The notes: generated from the sequence alone by a model not told the origin. 64,000 nucleotides of DNA from Angomonas deanei (GCA_903995115.1 LR877159.1:186001-250000), one strand, 5' to 3'; positions 21,124 through 30,023 are shown, numbered from the stretch's first letter. Translations and numbers: made by a program.

Positions 21124-22341
21124 TCACAATTCTCTTTCCTCCGTCGTCTGGGCCACCGCCTCGTCCACGATCTCCTCCACATCACCGGCGACCGTCTCCT
21201 CGACGTCAGGGGCGTCCTCGAGCTCTTGGGGGTACGCCTCCGCCTGGCGCGCCACCTCCCGGGGCTCCTCGCCGTCACGCTCGATGGCGTGCAGACTGTC
21301 CTCCTCGGGGTCCACGAGGGACTCCGCCAGCTCACTCTGCGCGGCGGCGGTGGCGACTAAGAGCTCCTCCAGATCGGGGTAGAGACGCTCCGTCAGGCGC
21401 GCCAGGTAGTCCAACAGCACGGGGCTCTGGGAGACGGCGTGGAAGGCCTCGCTCACCTCGGCGTGGCTCTTCATGTTGGCGAAGGGGATGAAGGAGGCGT
21501 ACACGGCGCAGTCGAAGGAGGTGGGCTCGTCGCCAAAGAGGTACGGCTTCTCCCCAATCTGCAGCTCCACCGCCTCGCAGTCGCGGAGGAACTCATTCTC
21601 GAACTGCTCCGGCGTGAGGGAGCCGGCGGCCGTCACGTTGAAGTTCTTGGTCATATCCTTCGCGATGCTGCGGACCGCGAGGCGGGCAAAGAGGCGAGGC
21701 ACGTGCAGACTCTTGGCCAGCACCGTCGTCCCCAGCTCAGGCTTCTGGACGAAGGCGATGCGGTAGTACGCGGGGCTGGTGCTGTAGGCCAGCATGTTGA
21801 CCAACGCCACACCGAGGGCGCGGTCCGTCTTGTTAATCTTGTAGTCCACATTGACGTGGAACTCCGTCGTCAGATACTCAATAATGCGCTGGGAGTCGGC
21901 CACGACGCGGTCGCCGTGGACGATGAACGGCACGCACTCGTTGGGGGAGCCGTAGGTGTTGAGGGTCTCCACCACATCGTACTCAATGCCGGCCAAACGC
22001 AAAAAGGCCTCCGCCTTCACGCACGGGGCAGAGAGGGAAGGAGACCAAGGGGAGCGGGGGAACATGAAGAGGTGCACCTTGCCGTCCTCCTTCAGCGCCT
22101 CTATCTGAGCTAGACGACGGCGACGGGAGAGGCAGCTGGAGAGGCAGGACCCGATGCGATACAGTCCGTACAGTCCTACAGCCGCGCCAACACCGGCCGC
22201 CGCCTTCTTCTGACCGTCCGTCATGTCACCCGCTGTCTTCTTGGCCTTCTCGCCCAGCTGTGCCGCCTTCTCGCCCAGCTGTGCCTGGAGCTCAGAAAGC
22301 TGCTTCTGGATGGCGGAAAGTTGTTCCTTGATAGAGTCCAT
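21124..22341 (-). CDS. FAX/metaxin-like GST-fold membrane protein, copy 2
   Basis: Protein of 405 residues from the ATG at 22341. N-terminal amphipathic coiled coil (about residues 1-35) with repeated QLGEKA units, a weak hydrophobic segment at about 45-65 (AAAGVGAAVGLYGLYRIG), then the GST-N half (VHLFMFPRSPWSPSLSAPCV, ECVPFIVHGDRVVADSQRII) and the GST-C half (KPYLFGDEPTSFDCAVYASF), ending in a very acidic tail (about residues 345-405, rich in Glu, Val and Ala). The pattern PRSP.SPSLS..C.K.E...R is the FAX/metaxin-type N-domain. No frame problem is seen. The acidic tail differs from the basic tails of copies 1 and 3. The coiled coil may mediate oligomerisation; this is an inference. Confidence 0.8.
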   Translation of the reverse strand: MDSIKEQLSAIQKQLSELQAQLGEKAAQLGEKAKKTAGDMTDGQKKAAAGVGAAVGLYGLYRIGSCLSSCLSRRRRLAQIEALKEDGKVHLFMFPRSPWSPSLSAPCVKAEAFLRLAGIEYDVVETLNTYGSPNECVPFIVHGDRVVADSQRIIEYLTTEFHVNVDYKINKTDRALGVALVNMLAYSTSPAYYRIAFVQKPELGTTVLAKSLHVPRLFARLAVRSIAKDMTKNFNVTAAGSLTPEQFENEFLRDCEAVELQIGEKPYLFGDEPTSFDCAVYASFIPFANMKSHAEVSEAFHAVSQSPVLLDYLARLTERLYPDLEELLVATAAAQSELAESLVDPEEDSLHAIERDGEEPREVARQAEAYPQELEDAPDVEETVAGDVEEIVDEAVAQTTEEREL

Positions 22342-22614
22342 GAATGGTTTAACGGAAAGTAAGGATCAAAAGAAAGAAAAGAAAAATAAGTGAAAATGCT
22401 AAATCTAAATAAAATTTGACTTTTGAGATAAACGGTCCGGGAGGAGAAGAAAAACGATAGGAGAAGAAAACACAAAGTTCTCCTTCTGAGGGTCACGTAT
22501 TCCTGCAAAACACGAACGGGTTATTGTGGTTGTTTTATTAGCAATCCTTCTCATGATTTCTGGTGTTCAAATATATATAATTGTGGGTAGGGGAATCTCA
22601 AAAAAAAAACCTTG

Positions 22615-22962
22615 CTACACGCTTTGCTGCGCGGGGACTTCTCCCCCTAACTCCACGGAATAGTTCCATTCGTTCTTATTCTTCCATGGCTGCCCATCAA
22701 GGGGGCACACCTCCCTTGTTTTGAGCCAACGCTGGATGCAGTGATCGTGAAAGCAGTGTTGGCACTCCCCCCAGCGTACCGGGCACTCCCAGGAGGTCAC
22801 CTCGGCGTCCGCCAGGCATGCCATGCACGGGCCTTCTAACGCGTTCCTGCATATCGTGCAGGTGGTCGCATCTACTTTCCACTGAGAAACAAACACTGGT
22901 GTGTACGCCGTGAGCTCGAACACCTCTTCGCTCTCTGCGTACTGAGGTAGGGATCCGCTCAT
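22615..22962 (-). CDS. RBX1: RBX1/ROC1 RING-H2 protein (cullin-RING ligase)
   Basis: Protein of 115 residues from the ATG at 22962; an in-frame upstream extension is AT-rich 5' flank. The C-terminal RING-H2 matches RBX1 almost position for position: CTICRNALEGPCMACL, then WGECQHCFHDHCIQRWLK, then VCPLDGQPW, including the extra Cys residues of the third zinc site and the WLKTR..CPLD block. RBX1 recruits the E2 enzyme and NEDD8/ubiquitin to cullins in SCF-type ligases; APC11 is the alternative, but ICRN and RWLKTREVCPLD favour RBX1. Housekeeping gene inserted between paralogues of the GST-fold family. Confidence 0.9.
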   Translation of the reverse strand: MSGSLPQYAESEEVFELTAYTPVFVSQWKVDATTCTICRNALEGPCMACLADAEVTSWECPVRWGECQHCFHDHCIQRWLKTREVCPLDGQPWKNKNEWNYSVELGGEVPAQQSV

Positions 22963-23164
22963 GTCAATCGATAGAATGGGCGGTCTGTGAAGTGTGTTGT
23001 TCTTCTGTTTACTTCCTTTTTTTGAAAATTGAAAAAGAAGAAAAAGGATGCGTCTTCCGTCTGCTCGTTTCTTTTGTTTTGACAAAATAAGGTGGCCTTC
23101 GTAAGCCTAATGTTTATGTATCGTATTAGTTTTGTTTTTTGATATTCAATATGCAAATGCGTTT

Positions 23165-23479
23165 TTAGTCTCTGTTTTCCTCTTTTTCCATCTCTGCAAT
23201 GAGGGAGTCCACCTGTTCTAGGGTGGCGCTAGATTGCTGTATGAGGTCGTGCGCCAGAGACTCGGACGCCTGTAGGGACTGCTCCACGTGCAGCAGTCGC
23301 TCTGCATTCCTTTCCAGCCGTCGCTCCTCCTCGGAATCCGACACCGACGCGGTGCGCCCTTCGTTTTTCCCTGATTTTTTGTTTTTGGGTGGTGCTCCGC
23401 CTCTCTGCGCGAGAAGTACGGAGCAGGCGACAGCCAGCGCTATTCCCACCACCAGAGCGACACTCACTGCTGGGCGCAT
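23165..23479 (-). CDS. Small N-terminally anchored coiled-coil protein, SNARE-like helix
   Basis: Protein of 104 residues. A hydrophobic N-terminal helix (about residues 4-24, VALVVGIALAVACSVLLA) is followed by a basic linker and a long heptad-patterned helix from about residue 52 to 100 (RRLERNAERLLHVEQSLQAS, then ESLAHDLIQQSSATLEQVDS). The helix resembles Qb/Qc SNARE motifs of the Vti1 type, including a central Gln. SNAREs usually have their membrane anchor after the motif, not before it, so the identification is uncertain. A pyrimidine tract (minus strand, about 23490-23520) precedes the start. Confidence 0.55.
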   Translation of the reverse strand: MRPAVSVALVVGIALAVACSVLLAQRGGAPPKNKKSGKNEGRTASVSDSEEERRLERNAERLLHVEQSLQASESLAHDLIQQSSATLEQVDSLIAEMEKEENRD

Positions 23480-23730
23480 GGAGGACTACTATCTTCCATA
23501 AAGTGAGAGAAAGGAGGGAAACGGGGTACGAGAGACAGTTTACAAACACCACATAAAACACCAAAAAGGTTCAAAATAGGAAGAAAAAAAAAAAAAAGCT
23601 TTACGAGCAAAATATTTTTCGGGCTTCGGAAACACCTTAGTATAATTCGCTTTTCCGATAGCTCAATAATATATAAATAAAATGAGAGAAAAAAAAAAAA
23701 AGCATCGTTATTTTCTTTTGTTGTAGTGCA

Positions 23731-23916
23731 TTACATATTGTCTGTCTTGCTGTACGGTGTGTAGGCGTTGTCCGCCTTTATCATTGCATCTGCGGCATCC
23801 TCTTTGATTTTTCTCTCGTCCGCCGATTCGCTTTGTTGTGCGGTTTCACCGTCGTATGGTTTATCCGCCTTGATCATGGCCTCCGCTGCGTCTTCCTCTA
23901 CCGTATTACGTGGCAT
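23731..23916 (-). CDS. Small protein of 61 aa with a duplicated motif
   Basis: Frame from the ATG at 23916. The protein contains two copies of a 15-residue motif, EDAAEAMIKADKPYD and EDAADAMIKADNAYT, joined by a short Gln/Ser/Glu linker. It is acidic, with no signal or membrane segment. A T15 tract on the minus strand followed by TCTCAAG places a splice acceptor four bases before the ATG, and codon use is GC-richer than the surroundings. I do not recognise the family. The longer upstream frame is just the translated pyrimidine tract. Confidence 0.6.
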   Translation of the reverse strand: MPRNTVEEDAAEAMIKADKPYDGETAQQSESADERKIKEDAADAMIKADNAYTPYSKTDNM

Positions 23917-23917
23917 T

Positions 23918-23960
23918 GATCTTGAGAGATAAATATCGATAAAAAAAAAAAAAAAGAAGA
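23918..23960 (-). promoter_or_regulatory. Predicted spliced-leader acceptor for the 61-aa gene
   Basis: Minus strand: TTCTTC plus a run of about 15 T, then ATCGATATTTATCTCTCAAG with AG at 23922-23921, four bases before the ATG at 23916. Supports this small frame as an expressed gene. Confidence 0.55.
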
Positions 23961-24551
23961 ACCTTACGAGAGAAAGAAGAAAGATTATAGTCGTGGGTAA
24001 AGACGGCGACAGGGCATTATAGTTCATCTCTACCGATTGTTGCTTTGAGGTTATTATTGTTTTGTCTTACGAAGGTTTCATTGTTATTAATATTCTTTTT
24101 TTTTTTTTTCTGCACAGCAAGTAAAAAAAAAACACGCCTGAAAAATCTCCTTTTGGGGTAAAAGCTAATAAGTGTTTGATAAGTTTTTCCAACTCGTTTT
24201 TTTGCTATTATTGTTTTGTTCCACTTTGACCAGATAGGTTCTTTGTTTATATATAAGTAAGACACTTTTTTTTTTTTTGCTTTTCAGTAAAGGAAATAAA
24301 AAATAAAAGAGTCGAAAACAAAAAAAAGAGATGAAATGCACTAAAAAACTACGCAAATTATGTACTATAAAGTTCTATTGATATTCCTACTTTTGTTTGA
24401 TTAACCTACTTGGCCTACGATGACATATATATATAATATAATATACTCTTTTCGTTTTGCTTCATTTTTTAAAACAGAAAAAAAAAATTCAATGGTAATA
24501 TTTTGATTTTGATTGGAAGAAGAAAAAAAAAAAAGCAATACTAGCAATCCA
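23961..24551. other. Intergenic spacer, AT-rich
   Basis: No gene. Minus-strand frames here encode only Phe/Lys/Asn low complexity. Confidence 0.5.
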
Positions 24552-27188
24552 CTAGTTTTGAGTGGCCTCCCGTCTTGGGGTAACGGAGTTAGAGAGAGAT
24601 CTGCCATCCCCCCTGGAGAGGTCCTGACGGCGCTGGGACATGCTATTGCGTCTCTCGCGGTGACTCTGGTTAGAGAGACTGTTGCGCCGCTCGGTGAGGC
24701 TCACTCGCGACAGGCGGGACTCCTGGCGAGAGGCCGGCTGACTGCTATACGGCCTCGCTGGCTCCGACGGCGGTGGCTGATCACCCTCCAGGGCGGAGAG
24801 GACCAGCTCGTCGAGGTCGGGGAAGGCCAGTTCGGTCATGCGACGCACAAAGTTGGTGAGACTCTCGCTGGCCACAATGTACTCAAAGACGGCGTTGACG
24901 TCGGCGGCGTCCTCCATGGCGACGATGGGGAGCAGCCAGGCGTAGAGCGCGCAGTCGAAGGAGGAGGGGTAGGCGTCACTGAAGAGGTACGCGTGGCGGG
25001 AGAGAAGCGTCTCTATCGCCTTCGCATCCTTCGCCAGCTCAAACTGGAACTGCTCCGACGTGAGTCGGTTGTACCCGCTGGTGTCGTTGGTCTCCTCAAT
25101 GTGTGCTCTCAGTCGGCTGAGGGCAATACGGGTGATGAAGTCTGGGGTGTGGTGCATCTCGCTGTAGTAGGGACGAATCAAGTCCGGCCGCTCCACGTGG
25201 ATACTTCTCATGTAGCCCCTCACAAGACTGTACTCCAGCGCCTTCATCACCGCCACGCCGGTGGCGTATTGATCGTCGGTGAGTTGGTTATCCAAGAACA
25301 CGTTGAACGTGCTAGCGAGGAAATCCACGATTTGCTGTGGGCCAGCAACTCTCTGGTTGTCGTACACGATAAAAGGAAGATGGCCGTTGGGGGAGACGGA
25401 CGGGTCCGAGATGCAGTGCGCCTCGTAAGGTATCTTGGCCACCCGCAAGTAGGTTTCAATGCGGGTACACGGGATGGAAATACTAGGGGATAGGGGAGAG
25501 CGGTGGTGGATGTAGAGGTGGACGGTCTGCAGCTCCTTCTGCTGCATCTCCGTGATGGCCCGGTTGAGGCAGTAGCGGTTGTACAGCTCTACCCCCTTGT
25601 AGATGGAGAAGACGGTGAGGGCGGCCGCACCGACCGCGAAGGCGCTCATGAACAGCCTGTTCTGCATCAGGGAAGAGCCCAACGCGGTGATCTTGCTGCT
25701 GACGGACGGGGAGGCACCCGCCTCTCCGCCAGCTGCTGCGCCCTTGCCCGATCCCTGGGCCGCGGTCCCTCTGCTAGACCCGCCGCTCGCCGCAGATCCA
25801 GACCCTTTGCCCGATCCCGACGCCGTCGCCTGTCCCTTGCCTGTGGCCCCTGGTGCTGCGCCTGACGGTGCCGCCTGCGCCGCAGCCTTGCCCGCCGCCG
25901 CGGGTGCCGCTCCCGGTGGTGCAGCCTGTGCCGCAGTCTTCCCAGCCGTGCCGGGTGCCGCCTGTCCGCCAGCCACTGGCGCTTTCGTTGTACTGCCCGG
26001 TGTGGAAGCCGCTCCTGCTGTCCCCTTGTTAGGGGAGGAGAATCCGTCCTCTCCGGCGGCCGCCCCACGGCCGGCAGGCAGCGAGGCCTTGGCGGGTGGT
26101 AACTTACTTCTGTATCCCGCCCTCAGCTCAAGCTCTGCGGGGGTGAGTCGCGTCGGCTGCTTGGGGCCGTACTTCTCCGTCATGGCGACTGTCATTTCAC
26201 GCTCGGAGGGCAACAGACTCCCGGGTGCGGTGTCGATCACGGCTGGAATGTTGCGAGGACGGGGAGCCTCAGGGACGAAGGGCGTTCTGGCCGGCGCGGC
26301 AGACTTCACAGGGGCGGCCGCTGCTGCCGCAACATTGGAGGCGACCGTCTGCGCGCTTTCTGCAGCTGCCTTCTCTGCGGACTCCCTCGCCAGTGCCCAT
26401 AGTTCCTCCGGTGTGCGGTGGTTCGCTCCCTTAGGGCCGTACTTCTCCGTCATGGCTACTGTCATTTCACGCTCGGAGGGTAGCAGTTCTCCCGGCGCGG
26501 TCTCGATCACAGGGGGGATGTTTTCGACACGAGGAAACGGAGGGGCCTCTGGGGTAGGACCGGGCTGGGGGACAGCGCGGGACTTAGCGGCGGGTGTGCT
26601 TTCTGCGGGTGCCGTCACCGGAACAGCGGCAGCGCCCTCCGCGGGAACGTCACCACCCTTCTCCGCCTCGTCTTGGGCCTCTCTGGCCTCTTTTTCTTTC
26701 CTCTCCTTCGCCAGTGCCCATAGCTCCTCCGGTGTAAGGTGATTGGCTCCCTTAGGGCCGTACTTCTCCGTCATGGCAATCGTCACCGGCGTGCTGTGGG
26801 GGAGCGGCTCTCCCGGCGTGGTCTCGATCACAGGGGGGATGTTTTCAACGGGAGGGAATGGGGGAGCCTCTGGGGCCGGACCGGGCTGGGGGACAGCACG
26901 GGACTTGGCGGCGGGTGCAACTTCCGCTGGCGCCGGAGTGTTTACTACCTCCGGTGGTGCGCTGTTGGCCACAGCGGCCTCCTGAGCGGCGAGATACGCC
27001 TCTCGCTCCGCCGGTGCCAGTGCCCATAGCTCCTCCGGTGTAAGGTGATTGGCTCCCTTAGGGCCGTACTTCTCCGTCATGGCAATCGTCACCGGCGTGC
27101 TGTGGGGGAGTGGCTCTCCCGGCGCGGTCTCGATCACAGGGGGGATGTTTTCGACGGGAGGGAATGGGGGAGCCTTTACGGTCGACAT
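24552..27188 (-). CDS. FAX/metaxin-like GST-fold membrane protein, copy 3, with four N-terminal repeats
   Basis: Protein of 878 residues, by far the largest paralogue. Residues 5-355 hold four tandem repeats (starts about 5, 107, 215, 308; period about 90-107), each with a core VENIPPVIETAPGE followed by TIAMTEKYGPKGANHLTPEE and LWAL, joined by Ala/Pro/Lys-rich spacers. Residues 360-495 are Ala/Gly/Ser/Pro low complexity. A membrane segment lies at about 512-532 (LFMSAFAVGAAALTVFSIY). The GST-N half follows (VHLYIHHRSPLSPSISIPC, GHLPFIVYDNQRVAG), then the GST-C half (HAYLFSDAYPSSFDCALYAW). The tail (815-878) is Arg/Ser-rich with repeated RRNS sites that look like basophilic kinase targets. 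The repeats are predicted to face the opposite side of the membrane from the GST domain. Function unknown. Confidence 0.8.
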   Translation of the reverse strand: MSTVKAPPFPPVENIPPVIETAPGEPLPHSTPVTIAMTEKYGPKGANHLTPEELWALAPAEREAYLAAQEAAVANSAPPEVVNTPAPAEVAPAAKSRAVPQPGPAPEAPPFPPVENIPPVIETTPGEPLPHSTPVTIAMTEKYGPKGANHLTPEELWALAKERKEKEAREAQDEAEKGGDVPAEGAAAVPVTAPAESTPAAKSRAVPQPGPTPEAPPFPRVENIPPVIETAPGELLPSEREMTVAMTEKYGPKGANHRTPEELWALARESAEKAAAESAQTVASNVAAAAAAPVKSAAPARTPFVPEAPRPRNIPAVIDTAPGSLLPSEREMTVAMTEKYGPKQPTRLTPAELELRAGYRSKLPPAKASLPAGRGAAAGEDGFSSPNKGTAGAASTPGSTTKAPVAGGQAAPGTAGKTAAQAAPPGAAPAAAGKAAAQAAPSGAAPGATGKGQATASGSGKGSGSAASGGSSRGTAAQGSGKGAAAGGEAGASPSVSSKITALGSSLMQNRLFMSAFAVGAAALTVFSIYKGVELYNRYCLNRAITEMQQKELQTVHLYIHHRSPLSPSISIPCTRIETYLRVAKIPYEAHCISDPSVSPNGHLPFIVYDNQRVAGPQQIVDFLASTFNVFLDNQLTDDQYATGVAVMKALEYSLVRGYMRSIHVERPDLIRPYYSEMHHTPDFITRIALSRLRAHIEETNDTSGYNRLTSEQFQFELAKDAKAIETLLSRHAYLFSDAYPSSFDCALYAWLLPIVAMEDAADVNAVFEYIVASESLTNFVRRMTELAFPDLDELVLSALEGDQPPPSEPARPYSSQPASRQESRLSRVSLTERRNSLSNQSHRERRNSMSQRRQDLSRGDGRSLSNSVTPRREATQN

Positions 27189-28127
27189 ACTGCTGAAATA
27201 TTGATGTGTGTTGATTTTTGTTTCTCCGAAGGGTTCAGACTTGTGTGTGTGTACTAATTCAGCAAGTCACGTGAAATTGATATACTAGGCGTGTATGTGA
27301 TATGTGGATCGGCAAATAAAGAAAGAATGTCAAGCCGGTCTGTATACAACGAACACGAAAAAAAAAAAAATGATGAAAAAGGTAAACAACTAATAACAAT
27401 AAGAAGTGATGAACGATGAATGCGGAAAAAGAAGAGAATGATTCACGAATTAGGATTTCTTTGTCTTCTTTCCTTGATTTGTTTTTTTTTTTTTTTTTTG
27501 AGATAAAAATAAAAATATTATATTTTGTATATATGTATCGCTTGTAGCTGCTTGTTTGAAGGTAAAGAAAAAGCACAACAATGTCGAAAACAATTAAGTA
27601 GATAAAAATAAAGTGTATCCTATTCGTCACGTAAATGCGAAAAGAAAAAAAGAAAAAGTGAAGAAACAGAGAGAGAAAGAGATGTGGAAATAGAGAGACG
27701 TGGGGAAAGACCTTCCAAGACAAGGCACCGCTACGGTATAAAAACGCTCAAAAAAAAAAAAAAAACTATAAGTAAAATATTGCTATTTTCTAATTTATAT
27801 TCTTTTATTATTTTTCTTTATATAGATTCTTATTGTGCCTTTTGTATTCCCTGTGTTTGAAGTCACACAATATTCATTAATGCGTCAGTGATTTTTGATC
27901 ACAGGAATTCAACGAAAGAAAAAAAAATGGGTGAAAAAAAAAGTACAATGGTTTACAAAAAAAAAAAAAAAACAGATGGTAACAATCCGCTCCGCCCTCT
28001 TCCCACTTAGGCGCAGCTTCACAGTAGTGCATGTGTGTTTTCGTTTTTTTTTTTTTTTTGTGCGTGTTTTGGATTTTGTTTTTTGTTATTCTAATCATTC
28101 TTCCGCCGCATTGGGGGAAAGACGTCC
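27189..28127. other. Intergenic spacer, about 0.9 kb, AT-rich
   Basis: No credible gene. A 154-residue minus frame (27259-27723) is Phe/Leu/His/Tyr low complexity from AT-rich, pyrimidine-rich DNA. A-runs at 27358, 27482 (T), 27749 and 27956. Confidence 0.5.
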
Positions 28128-29060
28128 TTAGGCGGGGATGAAGCGCTGGGTCTCGAAGGGAGCCTGCAGGTCATCAATGTCAGGGAAGGCAAGCTTGGTC
28201 ACACGGTTGATGTAGTCGCGGAGCGTCTTGCTGCTCGTCAGGTAGGACAGCGCGGCACCGTTGGGGCCCATCTCTCCCGCCACCTGCAGCCACGCGTACA
28301 CGGAGCAGTCGTACGTGGAGGGCACATTGCCGAAGAGGAAGGGACCGGCGGAGAGGAAGGCCTCGAGGGACTGCATATCGCGCAGGAACTCCACCTCGTA
28401 CTGCTCCTGTGACAGGTCACCGTATCCTACCGCGTTTAACACACGGATCGTCGCCTTGCGCATCCCGCGCACCAGCAGGCCGGCCATGACGGGCTCGAGC
28501 AGGTACTCCTTGGAGAACATATCGGACATGTACTTGGGGTAGTCAACGAACGTGGTGCGGTTCAAACCGTAGTTGATGGAGGTCTCCACCATGCGGCGCA
28601 CCATCAGTCCCTTCGCGTGCTCCTGCGAGGTGAGGCGGTCGTCCATGGACACGTTGAACTGCTCGGTTAGGTATTGAATAATGAACTCGCCGTCGGAGAG
28701 TACGGTACCGTTGTGCACAATGAAGGGAAGACGGCCGTTGGGGGACAGACTCACCTCGTTGGTAAAGTGCACCACATACGGTATCTTGGCGAGGCGCAGG
28801 AACGTCTCCACCTTAACGCAGTGGGGAAAGAAGTTAGGGCCGTGGGACCAGCGGGGGTGAATATAAAGATGCACAATATCCTCCTCCAACGCACGGAAGG
28901 TGGCGTTCACTTGTCTACGGTGTGCCACGCGGTACAGCAGACCAATCGTCTTGAGCGCGACGACGCCTCCGACCACACTCCCGCCAGCGATGCACGCGGT
29001 TTGATGCTCCTTGTAGAACTGCTTCACCTTCTCCACCACATTATTGAGCTGTTCAGACAT
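28128..29060 (-). CDS. FAX/metaxin-like GST-fold membrane protein, copy 4 (minimal form)
   Basis: Protein of 310 residues and the simplest member. N-terminal amphipathic helix (about 1-22, LNNVVEKVKQFYKEH), membrane segment at about 23-45 (ACIAGGSVVGGVVALKTIGLLY), GST-N half (VHLYIHPRWSHGPNFFPHCV, NGRLPFIVHNGTVLSDGEFI), GST-C half (GPFLFGNVPSTYDCSVYAWL) and almost no tail. It defines the shared core of the four paralogues, and its sequence bridges one frame break in copy 1. Family relatives: failed-axon-connections, metaxin and Tom37/Sam35-type proteins. The position of the anchor at the N-terminus differs from metaxins, which carry it C-terminally. Confidence 0.82.
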   Translation of the reverse strand: MSEQLNNVVEKVKQFYKEHQTACIAGGSVVGGVVALKTIGLLYRVAHRRQVNATFRALEEDIVHLYIHPRWSHGPNFFPHCVKVETFLRLAKIPYVVHFTNEVSLSPNGRLPFIVHNGTVLSDGEFIIQYLTEQFNVSMDDRLTSQEHAKGLMVRRMVETSINYGLNRTTFVDYPKYMSDMFSKEYLLEPVMAGLLVRGMRKATIRVLNAVGYGDLSQEQYEVEFLRDMQSLEAFLSAGPFLFGNVPSTYDCSVYAWLQVAGEMGPNGAALSYLTSSKTLRDYINRVTKLAFPDIDDLQAPFETQRFIPA

Positions 29061-29341
29061 TATACCAAATTGGGGAACGACTGCAAAAAGGGGGGGAAAA
29101 AAAAGTGTACGCGAAAGTATTTACTAACCTAACGACAGAAAACAGAAGGGAGAGAATTATCGGTCCACACAAAAAAAGTACTTGGAAACGAATCTCTGCT
29201 CGTCCCTCCGTTGGGCTACCGTTTAGTTTGTTTGTCCTTGTATATATATAAATGCCACTTCTTTTCGAATTTCTGAAAAATTTAACAATGAAAACGAATT
29301 CGAAAAGCAGGCGTATTAACACAGAAAAAAACAGGAAAAGG
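29061..29341. other. Spacer between the array and GST-fold copy 4
   Basis: No gene. Leads into the array at about 29342, where the shared flank sequence (GTAAATT...CACTTCGACATCC) begins. Confidence 0.5.
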
Positions 29342-29384
29342 TAAATTCAATCACTTCGACATCCATTCATGATGAAAGGCGAGT

Positions 29385-29405
29385 GAACGCCGTCTACAGG
29401 CGTTC
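29385..29405 (-). promoter_or_regulatory. Conserved 3' flank hairpin of the array (exemplar)
   Basis: Perfect inverted repeat with 7-base arms GAACGCC and GGCGTTC around loop GTCTACA (plus-strand reading). It recurs 3' of the next nine copies at 30580, 31905, 33211, 34502, 35796, 37116, 38426, 39720 and 41044 (starts, 21 bases each). At 42284 and 43523 the loop ends change together to C and G, lengthening the stem to 8 pairs. A shorter form is at 43879-43897. The giant copy has no hairpin directly after it. Likely in the 3' UTR; a role in mRNA stability or stage control, as for procyclin 3' UTR hairpins, is inference. Confidence 0.65.
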
Positions 29406-29418
29406 CTCGGTCGAAGGG

Positions 29419-29467
29419 GTTGACGGAGGTTGCGGCAGGCAACGGGGCATTCGTCCTTCCGGTCAAC
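29419..29467 (-). promoter_or_regulatory. Second conserved inverted-repeat element of the array (exemplar)
   Basis: Outer arms GTTGAC and GTCAAC, extended imperfectly by GGAGG/CCTTCC, enclose inner arms GTTGC and GCAAC with loop GGCAG. It lies 14 bases from the first hairpin and recurs beside it in the other units. In the unit near 43.9 kb only the outer arms survive; after the giant copy (44267 onward) the inner arms are intact but the outer arm is changed. Together the two elements make about 85 bases of potentially structured 3' RNA. Confidence 0.5.
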
Positions 29468-29651
29468 ACCGCTTTACAAGAAAGAAAAGGCTTACAATAT
29501 AAATTAAATAAGAGGGGCCCTTGTCTAACGGTCAATGGAATCATTGCGTAGGGACTCAGCGACAGACGGCGTGCCAAGTAACGCACCCAAGGATGAATTA
29601 CTAAAGGGGAACACGCGTCCTCCTCTTCCGTTGGTTCTTCTTCACAGGGGA

Positions 29652-30023
29652 TTACGCCACGGCGGCCATCATGGCGGCGGCCAGGGACGCAATCAGGGCG
29701 GCGGCGGTCGTGCTGGAGAGAATCGCAGCATCACCCCCGGGGCCCTTGTGCTCATTAGAGTCGTCAGCCTTGGACTCGCTGGGCTCGGCAGCACCCTTGG
29801 ACTCGCTGGGCTCGGCAGCACCCTTGGACTCGCTGGGCTCGGCAGCACCCTTGGACTCGCTGGGCTCAGCAGCACCCTTGGACTCGCTGGGCTCAGCAGC
29901 ACCCTTGGACTCGCTGGGCTCGGCAGCGGCTTGGGATTCACTGGGGGCAGACTCGCTGGCCTCAGCGTAGAGGGTGGAAAGGACGGCAAGCACACCACCG
30001 GCAAGAAGGGTACGGCGCATCAT
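29652..30023 (-). CDS. GPI-anchored repeat surface protein, array copy A (KGAAEP class)
   Basis: Protein of 123 residues. Signal peptide MMRRTLLAGGVLAVLSTLYA (residues 1-20, cleavage predicted after TLYA); short ESAP spacer; six nonapeptides (one SESQAAAEP then five SESKGAAEP); a spacer with DDSNEHKGPGG; and a C-terminal hydrophobic tail AAILSSTTAAALIASLAAAM that fits a GPI-attachment signal with the omega site near the GG/D. No Cys, no N-glycosylation sequon, many Ser; strongly acidic. The design (signal, short acidic repeats, GPI) is like procyclins and other trypanosomatid coat proteins, though the repeat sequence is not one I recognise. The last copy to be transcribed. Confidence 0.85.
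   Translation of the reverse strand: MMRRTLLAGGVLAVLSTLYAEASESAPSESQAAAEPSESKGAAEPSESKGAAEPSESKGAAEPSESKGAAEPSESKGAAEPSESKADDSNEHKGPGGDAAILSSTTAAALIASLAAAMMAAVA

Noticed and set aside
24513-26742. Large plus-strand frames (326 and 379 codons) opposite GST-fold copy 3
   Set aside because: They are shadows of GC-rich coding sequence; the minus frame has domains and repeats that explain the DNA.
27259-27723. Minus-strand frame of 154 codons rich in Phe, Leu, His and Tyr
   Set aside because: It is AT/pyrimidine-rich spacer translated by chance, with low-complexity composition and no domain.
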